This document shows positions 6,167 through 10,721 of a DNA stretch of 10,721 bases, one piece after another; positions within the stretch are counted from its first letter, which is position 1; the number at the start of each line of letters is the position of its first letter. The notes under the pieces are model-generated. The model saw only the letters and a list, made by a program, of their open reading frames with translations, was not told where the DNA came from and made no database searches. The stretch lies in assembly GCA_016220045.1 (NCBI GenBank), contig JACRIP010000310.1, positions 1 to 10,721 on the forward strand. Reading direction: 5' to 3'. The stretch is from Planctomycetota bacterium (lineage in GTDB: Bacteria > Planctomycetota > MHYJ01 > WSZJ01 > JACPWG01). Position numbers and translations under genes: made by a program.

Positions 6167-7348
6167 CTACTTCTGCAGCGCCAGCACCACGCCCGTCACC
6201 ACCGCCGCCGCCGCCAGCACCGCCAGCACGATCTTCACCCAGCTCCACGGCCGCTCCCCCGCGACTTCCCCGGTGCGCGCATTCACCAGGAACCGGTACA
6301 CCTTGTCCCGATACCGAAAGGCCGAAATCCACAGCGGCAACAGGAAGTGCTTGAACGCCACCTCCGCGTACGCGACGTCGATCGCATGAATGCGCTGCTC
6401 GTCCCCGCCGATGTCCCGCCGGACGTGCGTCCGAATGTCCGGCTCCATCCGCCCCTGCGCCAGCGTGAACCCCTCCTCCAGCCCGATCGCGTAGCGCTCC
6501 GCCGTGAACCCGCTCAGGTACTCCGGCCGGTACGGCGTCAAGGCCGCCAGGTCCCACGGCTCCAGGTTCTCCACCAGGTCGCGCGGCAGCGACTTCGAGG
6601 CGTACACCAGCACGTCATCGAAGCGGTCGTGGATCGTGCCGGAGGCCGCGTACCAGCGCGTGTGCTGCGTGCGCCGCGAGCGCAACTTCCCCTGGGGATC
6701 GACGTAGCTTTCCGTCACCCAGTAATGCTCGCCGCGCTGCCCGCGATAGCGCGTGGTCGCCTCGGCGTCGTAGGTCCAGTAGGGCATGTAGACGCCGTCG
6801 AGCGGCCGGCTCGCCGCCTGCCGCGCCAGATCGTTCGGCGCAAACCACCGCCCCGCCAGCCACTCCCGGAAGGCCCGCGCCGCCGCCTCCCGCGCGACGT
6901 GAAAGGGCAGCACGCTCTCCGGCAGGAAAGCCGCGCCCCCCGCGCCCTCCGCCTCCACCGCCAGAACGACCGGCCCGGCACAGTAGGGGCAATGCCCGGC
7001 CTGCCCCGCGACCACGGTGCGCGCCCCGCAGCTTCGGCACGCGACCTCGCGCCCGCCCGGCAGCAGGTCGCCCGCCCGCGCCCGCCGCGCCTGCGCCAGC
7101 CCGCTCGCGAAATCGTACTCCTGGACGCGCCGCTCCCCCTCCTCCTCGACCACCCGCCGGCTGCCGCAGTAGGGACAGGCCAGCGCACGCTCGCCCGGCG
7201 CGTACTCGAGATTCGCCCCGCACCCGCCGCAGCGAAAGGCGTGGACCGGCGCCGGACCCTCCGCGACTTCGTCGCCGCCGCCGGCGCCGGAGCCGCCGCC
7301 GCCCGCCGCGGCGTGGCGCCCGTCCGGGCGATCCGCTGCGTCGCTCAT
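6167..7348 (-). CDS. Double zinc-ribbon protein with C-terminal membrane anchor, 393 aa
   Basis: The N-terminal ~35 residues are Gly/Ala-rich. Two zinc-ribbon modules follow: Cys40-x2-Cys43 with Cys58-x2-Cys61, and Cys104-x2-Cys107 with Cys120-x2-Cys123. A conserved core then includes 'LDGVYMPYWTYDAEATTRY', 'TRWYAASGTIHDRFDDVLVY', 'RRDIGGDEQRI' and 'FKHFLLPLWISAFRYRDK'. One hydrophobic helix ('VKIVLAVLAAAAVVTGVVLA') ends the protein, so the ribbons and core should face the cytoplasm as a tail-anchored protein. I recognise this as a widespread, uncharacterised zinc-ribbon family that databases often mislabel as TFIIB-type zinc finger or primosomal/helicase-like; no helicase motif is present. 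The ATG at 7348 is the best start, though its ribosome site (GGCAGGCG) is weak. REP-like hairpins separate it from the aldehyde dehydrogenase upstream, and no clear promoter was found in the gap. The function is unknown. Confidence 0.75.
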   Translation of the reverse strand: MSDAADRPDGRHAAAGGGGSGAGGGDEVAEGPAPVHAFRCGGCGANLEYAPGERALACPYCGSRRVVEEEGERRVQEYDFASGLAQARRARAGDLLPGGREVACRSCGARTVVAGQAGHCPYCAGPVVLAVEAEGAGGAAFLPESVLPFHVAREAAARAFREWLAGRWFAPNDLARQAASRPLDGVYMPYWTYDAEATTRYRGQRGEHYWVTESYVDPQGKLRSRRTQHTRWYAASGTIHDRFDDVLVYASKSLPRDLVENLEPWDLAALTPYRPEYLSGFTAERYAIGLEEGFTLAQGRMEPDIRTHVRRDIGGDEQRIHAIDVAYAEVAFKHFLLPLWISAFRYRDKVYRFLVNARTGEVAGERPWSWVKIVLAVLAAAAVVTGVVLALQK

Positions 7349-7416
7349 GCCGGAACGCCTGCCACAACATCGGGTGCACGACGCGGAACCCGGCGCAGGT
7401 GCGGATGCCCCGGGTG

Positions 7417-7434
7417 GCCGGCCTGAAGGCCGGC
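7417..7434. repeat. REP-like hairpin, copy 1 (7-bp stem, TGAA loop)
   Basis: GCCGGCC (7417-7423), loop TGAA, GGCCGGC (7428-7434). It forms a pair with the hairpin at 7441-7458, which has the same loop and stem length but a different stem sequence. No T-run follows on either strand, so it is not a standard intrinsic terminator. Confidence 0.7.
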
Positions 7435-7440
7435 AACGAA

Positions 7441-7458
7441 CCCGGGCTGAAGCCCGGG
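7441..7458. repeat. REP-like hairpin, copy 2 (7-bp stem, TGAA loop)
   Basis: CCCGGGC (7441-7447), loop TGAA, GCCCGGG (7452-7458), followed by GACTACAAA. This 'GGGCTGAAGCCCGGGACTAC' form resembles dispersed intergenic palindromes I recall from GC-rich planctomycete- and acidobacterial-type genomes, often mobilised by REP-associated tyrosine transposases. It lies in the 176-base gap between the aldehyde dehydrogenase stop and the zinc-ribbon start and could stabilise the 3' end of the dehydrogenase mRNA. Confidence 0.7.
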
Positions 7459-7524
7459 ACTACAAACCCGCCCCGCGTTTGCCGATGGCCCGGATCGCCA
7501 TTCACGTGTTCTTTGCACGGAAGG

Positions 7525-8931
7525 CTACGCCAAATACTTGATCAGCGCCCCGGTCAGCCGGCGCACCAGCCCGGTATAGGGCGGATAGAAAAAGCGGATC
7601 ACGTCGAGCCACCCCTGCCGCAGGACCGCGCGCGCGTGCGACAGGGTCTCGAAGCCGTGCCGGCCGTGGTAGCTCCCCATCCCGCTCTGCCCCACGCCCC
7701 CGAAGGGCAGGTTCGCGTTCGCCAGGTGGATCACCGCACTGTTCACGCAGCTCCCGCCCGCCGACGTCCCCTTCAATAGGGTCTCAACCGTAGCCCCATT
7801 GCCGCTGAAGATGTAGAGCGCGAGCGGCTTTTCGCGCGCGCGGATGGTCGCCAGCGCCTCCTCCAGGGTGCGCCACGTGATCATCGGCAGGATCGGGCCG
7901 AAGATCTCCTGCTGCATGATCGGCGAATCCTCCTTCACGCCGGAGAGGAGCGTGGGCGCGAGAAAGCGCTGGTTCGCGTCCCCCTGCCCGCCGACCTCGA
8001 TCTTCGCCCCGGCCGCGACCGCCGCGTCGAGCGCCGCGCGCAGCCCGTGCGCGTGCTCCACGCTCACCAGCCGGCAGAAGTTCTCGTTGGCCGCCACCGC
8101 GCCGTCGGTCGCGCCGTAGCGCGCCGCCAGCACGCGCCGCGCCTCCTCGACAAAGGGCGCCACGCGGCTCTCATGGATCAGCAGGTAGTCGGGCGCCACG
8201 CAGGTCTGGCCCGCGTTGATGAACTTGCCCCACAGCAGCCGCTCCGCCGCCTGCCGCAGGTCCACCGTGTCGTCCACGATGGCGGGCGACTTGCCGCCCA
8301 GCTCCAGCGTGACGGTGGCCAGGTGCTTGGCCGCGGCCGCCATCACGCGCTTGCCGATGCGCGGGGAGCCGGTAAAAAAAATGTGGTCAAAGGGCAGTTC
8401 GAGGAGCGCGTCCGAGGTCGCATGATCCCCTTCGATCACCGCGACTTCGCCCTCGTCGAAGAGCCCGCCGAGCAGGCTCTTGAGCAGGCGGGAGGTGTGC
8501 GGCACCTTGGTGGAGGGCTTGAGGATCACGCAGTTGCCCGCCGCCATGGCGGCGGCGACCGGATTGACCGAGAGGTTGAACGGGTAGTTCCAGGGGGAGA
8601 GGACCAGCACCAGGCCGCGCGGCTCGTAGCGAATCTCGCTGTGCGTCCCGAAGAGCGAGAGCGGCGTGCCGACGCGCCGCGGCTTCATCCAGGAGCGCAG
8701 GTGCTTGATGGTGTGATTGAGTTCGGCGACGGTGGGGAAGACCTCGGTGAGATCGCTCTCGGTGGGGTGCTTGCGGAAGTCGTCGTAGATCGCCTGCGTG
8801 ATTTCGGCGCGCCGGGCGAGAACGGCGTCGCGCAGTTTGGCGAGGCGGGCAATACGTTCGGCGGCAGTGCTCTGGGCGACGCGCCAGCGATTGGCGCGCT
8901 GCTTCTCGAAGACACGGGTGATGTCGTCCAT
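7525..8931 (-). CDS. NAD(P)-dependent aldehyde dehydrogenase, class-3-like, 468 aa
   Basis: This enzyme oxidises an aldehyde to the carboxylic acid with NAD(P)+. Diagnostic blocks appear in order: 'SPWNYPFNL' (112-120), 'GNCVILKPS' (132-140), the dinucleotide-binding 'FFTGSPRIGK' (185-194), catalytic Glu210 in 'LELGGKSP', catalytic Cys244 in 'GQTCVAPDY', 'EIFGPILP' (342-349) and 'PFGGVGQSGMG' (409-419). The short N-terminus and the C-terminal 'FFYPPYTGLVRRL' resemble ALDH3-type enzymes, which often act on fatty or aromatic aldehydes; the exact substrate is not readable. The start is ATG 8931, preceded by GGAGGG. The upstream in-frame ATG at 9009 would add 26 residues unlike the family and run into the candidate promoter. 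The length is normal and all key residues are present. The gene follows the exported haem protein gene after a 132-base gap, with a promoter candidate inside that gap, so it is probably a separate transcript. Confidence 0.93.
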   Translation of the reverse strand: MDDITRVFEKQRANRWRVAQSTAAERIARLAKLRDAVLARRAEITQAIYDDFRKHPTESDLTEVFPTVAELNHTIKHLRSWMKPRRVGTPLSLFGTHSEIRYEPRGLVLVLSPWNYPFNLSVNPVAAAMAAGNCVILKPSTKVPHTSRLLKSLLGGLFDEGEVAVIEGDHATSDALLELPFDHIFFTGSPRIGKRVMAAAAKHLATVTLELGGKSPAIVDDTVDLRQAAERLLWGKFINAGQTCVAPDYLLIHESRVAPFVEEARRVLAARYGATDGAVAANENFCRLVSVEHAHGLRAALDAAVAAGAKIEVGGQGDANQRFLAPTLLSGVKEDSPIMQQEIFGPILPMITWRTLEEALATIRAREKPLALYIFSGNGATVETLLKGTSAGGSCVNSAVIHLANANLPFGGVGQSGMGSYHGRHGFETLSHARAVLRQGWLDVIRFFYPPYTGLVRRLTGALIKYLA

Positions 8932-8934
8932 GCG

Positions 8935-8940
8935 CCCTCC
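8935..8940 (-). promoter_or_regulatory. Ribosome binding site deciding the aldehyde dehydrogenase start
   Basis: The minus strand reads GGAGGG four... to three bases before ATG 8931 (GGAGGGCGC then ATG). This supports 8931 over the in-frame ATG at 9009, which has no comparable site. Confidence 0.65.
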
Positions 8941-8988
8941 GTTGGCTGGAGCGATCGCCGGATGCGCGTGGCCGGTTCGCGCGGCGAC

Positions 8989-9016
8989 CGCCCGGAAGGA
9001 TACTCGCATCCGGGCG
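8989..9016. repeat. Inverted repeat overlapping the candidate aldehyde dehydrogenase promoter
   Basis: CGCCCGGA (8989-8996) and TCCGGGCG (9009-9016) are perfect 8-base inverted arms with a 12-base spacer. They bracket the candidate -10 box, so the pair could be a repressor operator; if transcribed it could fold in the 5' leader. Confidence 0.4.
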
Positions 9017-9025
9017 TTCCGCCAA
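8997..9025 (-). promoter_or_regulatory. Candidate sigma-70-type promoter for the aldehyde dehydrogenase
   Basis: On the minus strand TTGGCG (9025-9020, 4 of 6 matches to TTGACA), a 17-base spacer, then TATCCT (9002-8997, 4 of 6 matches to TATAAT). A start near 8990 would give a leader of about 60 bases. An 8-bp inverted repeat (8989-8996 and 9009-9016) overlaps it. The match is modest and GC-rich DNA gives chance hits. Confidence 0.35.
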
Positions 9026-9031
9026 GGGAAT

Positions 9032-9046
9032 CCCCGCGCCGCGGGG
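9032..9046. repeat. GC-rich hairpin after the haem protein gene
   Basis: CCCCGC (9032-9037), 3-base loop, GCGGGG (9041-9046), beginning 17 bases past the stop of the minus-strand haem protein gene. It sits where a terminator would be, but no U-run follows, so it may only stabilise the 3' end. Confidence 0.35.
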
Positions 9047-9063
9047 CGTCAGCGCGTGGTCGG

Positions 9064-10254
9064 TCAGGTGGGCGATTCGGCCCCCGGCGCGGACGGCGGC
9101 GGGGCGGCGGGTGCGCCGGCGGGGGCGGGCGCGGGAGCGGGGGCGGCGTCGCGGCGCGCGAGCAGGGCGTCGTAGAGCGCTACGCTCCCGGGGGTGAGCA
9201 GGAAGTAGGCGCGCTTCAGGCGATGGTCCTGCGCGGGCGACTGGGCCGTGAGCTCGCCGCACAGTTCCTCCTTGGCGAGTTCGAAGTCGACGTCGCCGAG
9301 GCCGCGGGCGCGTTCGAGCGCGGCAGTGAGGCGGGCGCGCAGCGCGGCTTCGTTGGCGCGCGTGACCCCCGGCTGTTTGACGGCGGCGATGCCGGCGAGC
9401 AGGTCGAGGACGCGCGCGCGGGCGATCGGCCAGGCGGTTTCCGGAAACGCGCGGGCCTTGCGCAGGAGGTCGAGGGCCCAGCCGGGCGCGGCGGCCTGGC
9501 CGACGCGCACGGGGTCGCTCAGCTCGGAAGGCGGGATCAGGCAGCAGGAGAAGGAGTCGAAGACCGCGAGCTGCGCCGGGGTGAGCAGGGCATCCACCTG
9601 AGGGGCGACGCGGGCGAGCTCGGCGAGGCCGCCGCGTCCGTAGAGGCCCACGGCATGTGCGACGCCCATTTCGCGGCGCATCGCGGGCGCGGGGGCCGCC
9701 GGGTATTCGCCGTCGCCGGGTCCGGCGCCGGTCGCCGCGGCCGCGGCGTCGCCATGGCAGCGCGCACAGGCGGCGTAGGCGAACCCGGTGCGCGGCGGTG
9801 TCAGGCCGGCGCGCAGTACGCGCGACTCCAGGCTGCGCGCCGCGAGGACCTCGGCGCGCAGGGCGGCGTCGGGCGCCGCGCCCGCTGCGAGCGTGTGCTG
9901 CAGGCGGTCGTAGGTCGTGCGCACCGCGGCCACCTCCGGGGTGCAGGCGGGTCGCGCCGGCGGTGGCGTCGCGCCCGACGATTCCACCGCCGCTGCGAAC
10001 GCCCGCAGCCGCACGAGCTGATCGCGCGTGAGGTTCAGGCCGTTGACGACGTTGATCGTCGACAGGTGGACGATGTACCAGCCCCAGGCCGAAAGCTCCT
10101 CGTTCCAGGTGGCGCGCGGCGCGTTGGGGTCCGTCCCGCCCGTCCCCCGTGCGACCGGATCTGCGCCGACCCGCACCGTGCCCAGGGCGAGCAGCGCACC
10201 CAGCAGGAGCAGCCCGCCCGCTCCCGCCCGCGCCCAACTTGACGTCGTTCGCAT
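9064..10254 (-). CDS. Exported mono-haem c-type (CxxCH) protein with LTxxQ-like motifs, 396 aa
   Basis: The N-terminus is a clear Sec signal: MRTTSSWARA, then a Leu/Ala/Gly-rich core (residues 11-25), with cleavage likely near 'RVGA-DP' (~31). One covalent haem c site, CARCH, lies at residues 163-167, so the mature protein should be periplasmic or outer-face. Motifs of LTxxQ type recur: 'NLTRDQL' (~74), 'LLTPAQLAVFDSF' (~223) and the related 'LLTPGSVALYDALLARR' (~352). Similar motifs occur in Spy/CpxP-like helical proteins. A CC pair follows the second motif. The last ~27 residues are an Ala/Pro-rich tail. No Met-rich axial-ligand region of a standard class I cytochrome is obvious, so electron transfer is plausible but unproven. 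Start ATG 10254 is set by GGAGG five bases upstream and by the signal peptide; in-frame ATG 10548 would bury the signal behind 98 low-complexity residues. No named family is recognised. Confidence 0.75.
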   Translation of the reverse strand: MRTTSSWARAGAGGLLLLGALLALGTVRVGADPVARGTGGTDPNAPRATWNEELSAWGWYIVHLSTINVVNGLNLTRDQLVRLRAFAAAVESSGATPPPARPACTPEVAAVRTTYDRLQHTLAAGAAPDAALRAEVLAARSLESRVLRAGLTPPRTGFAYAACARCHGDAAAAATGAGPGDGEYPAAPAPAMRREMGVAHAVGLYGRGGLAELARVAPQVDALLTPAQLAVFDSFSCCLIPPSELSDPVRVGQAAAPGWALDLLRKARAFPETAWPIARARVLDLLAGIAAVKQPGVTRANEAALRARLTAALERARGLGDVDFELAKEELCGELTAQSPAQDHRLKRAYFLLTPGSVALYDALLARRDAAPAPAPAPAGAPAAPPPSAPGAESPT

Positions 10255-10259
10255 GGTCG

Positions 10260-10264
10260 CCTCC
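10260..10264 (-). promoter_or_regulatory. Ribosome binding site for the CxxCH protein
   Basis: GGAGG on the minus strand with 5 bases to ATG 10254. It confirms this start, which also places the signal peptide at the very N-terminus. Confidence 0.65.
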
Positions 10265-10600
10265 GGCTGGTGAACTCCGCAACACGTGTGATCGAGGAAC
10301 TCCCCTCTTGTAGCACGCACCCGGCGCCGGGGCTTCAGGAAAACGAAAAAAAAGGTTCGGAGTGGAGCCTGTGGAGGGCGCGGGTCCGGTGGCGGGGACA
10401 GGGGGGGGGGCGGGGCGAGGTGCCGCGTGCGGGCGGGGAAAACCCCCGATGCGACAATCTGCGCCGCCGGCCGACGGGTGTGCGTGCGAGCCGAGGGGCA
10501 GTGCCGGCCGCGGCGGGTGGATCGGGTGCCCCGCTGGGCGGGGTGCATGTCCGGTAGTGCGTCTCGACCCTACCGGCCGCATGCCCCGACACCAGGGCTT
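10265..10600. other. Non-coding stretch upstream of the CxxCH protein
   Basis: No convincing gene is seen on either strand. It holds an 8-bp palindrome ACACGTGT (10282-10289), a 10-bp palindrome CCGGCGCCGG (10321-10330), a run of eight A (10346-10353), a run of ten G (10401-10410), a hairpin with arms 10529-10534 and 10538-10543, and a 7-bp inverted repeat CCGGTAG/CTACCGG (10551-10557 and 10570-10576). A promoter for the CxxCH gene should lie in the left part: TACAAG at about 10313-10308 (minus) is a weak -10 candidate, with no convincing -35. Confidence 0.5.
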
Positions 10601-10604
10601 CCGT

Positions 10605-10674
10605 CGTACTCGTATCTCGTACTCGTACTCGTACTCGAATGCCCTGGGCGTTCGTGTACGAGTTCGAGTACGAG
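10605..10674. repeat. CGTACT hexamer repeat forming a long imperfect hairpin
   Basis: CGTACT occurs at 10605, 10618, 10624 and 10630, with a variant CGTATCT at 10611. The 19 bases at 10616-10634 pair with 10656-10674 with one mismatch, and the middle (GCCC-T-GGGC, 10641-10649) extends the stem, so nearly the whole 10616-10674 stretch is one hairpin centred at 10645. Similar CGTACT tracts occur between genes in other GC-rich, poorly studied bacterial genomes, as I recall. It encodes nothing convincing. Confidence 0.65.
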
Positions 10675-10684
10675 AAAGACCGGT

Positions 10685-10699
10685 GCGGCATGGTGCCGC
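10685..10699. repeat. Small hairpin beside the CGTACT repeat
   Basis: GCGGCA (10685-10690), loop TGG, TGCCGC (10694-10699). It is one more short palindrome in the repeat-dense right end, which closes with a CGG run at the window edge. Confidence 0.4.
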
Positions 10700-10721
10700 T
10701 CAGGTGCGGCGGCGGCGGCGG

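Noticed and set aside
3723..7426. Plus-strand open frames opposite the large protein, nucleotidyltransferase and zinc-ribbon genes (for example 3723-5636, 4771-6072, 5747-7426)
   Set aside because: All are Arg/Pro/Gln-rich antisense shadows without domains, while the opposite strand has clear protein signatures.
7417..7458. Intrinsic terminators
   Set aside because: Neither hairpin is followed by a T-run on either strand; the paired TGAA-loop form fits REP-like elements better.
8932..9009. N-terminal extension of the aldehyde dehydrogenase to ATG 9009
   Set aside because: It adds 26 residues unlike the family and overlaps the candidate promoter; ATG 8931 has GGAGGG and gives a normal ALDH N-terminus.
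8047..10242. Very long plus-strand open frame (731 codons)
   Set aside because: It is antisense to the aldehyde dehydrogenase and CxxCH genes; its Arg/Gly-rich, domain-free product is a typical shadow frame of GC-rich coding DNA.
10255..10548. N-terminal extension of the CxxCH protein to ATG 10548
   Set aside because: It would place 98 low-complexity residues before a clear signal peptide, and GGAGG precedes ATG 10254.
8387..10582. Long minus-strand open frame (731 codons) spanning two genes
   Set aside because: It crosses both minus-strand genes in the wrong frame; its Arg/Pro-rich product has no recognisable motif, whereas the true frames carry full ALDH and signal-peptide/CxxCH motifs.
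10605..10674. CRISPR array
   Set aside because: The units are 6 bases with no spacers; it is a tandem/inverted microsatellite-like structure.
10335..10691. Minus-strand frame of 118 codons through the CGTACT repeat
   Set aside because: Its 'SYSNSYTN' and 'RVRVRVR' runs are translations of the hexamer repeat; the rest is low complexity with no ribosome site or domain.

Overview
The window is GC-rich (roughly 70% by eye) DNA from a bacterium, probably Gram-negative: it encodes an exported protein with a c-type haem motif, and both GTG and ATG starts are used. GC-palindromic REP-like hairpins with a TGAA loop and a CGTACT hexamer repeat resemble intergenic repeats I associate with planctomycete-, verrucomicrobial- and acidobacterial-type genomes. 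The phylum cannot be fixed from this stretch alone. No tRNA, rRNA, CRISPR array or complete insertion sequence was seen.

Layout, left to right. Bases 1-962 (+ strand) hold a tight three-gene run: the C-terminal end of an EamA/DMT-type transporter, a 47-residue protein with one CxxC pair joined to its neighbours by overlapping stop/start codons on both sides, and a small HCx5R (dual-specificity-like) phosphatase. It meets the next operon tail to tail with only 3 bases between the stop codons. Bases 966-6048 (- strand) hold a two-gene operon: a DUF6036/AbiEii-like nucleotidyltransferase followed, with a 32-base overlap, by a 1496-residue protein. Its first ~385 residues look like a winged-helix partner protein and its last ~1100 residues look like a large alpha-solenoid family. 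A perfect TATAAT lies so close to the nucleotidyltransferase start that the transcript may be leaderless. This operon is the best candidate in the window for an undescribed system, either toxin-antitoxin-like or defence-like.

Bases 6167-10254 (- strand) carry three more genes. In transcription order these are an exported mono-haem CxxCH protein with LTxxQ-like motifs, a class-3-like aldehyde dehydrogenase with its own candidate promoter and overlapping inverted repeat, and a membrane-anchored double zinc-ribbon protein. Twin REP-like hairpins separate the last two. These look like ordinary chromosomal genes with no clear joint function.

Bases 10255-10721 hold no convincing gene. They contain several short hairpins, a run of ten G, and an imperfect inverted repeat built from CGTACT hexamers.
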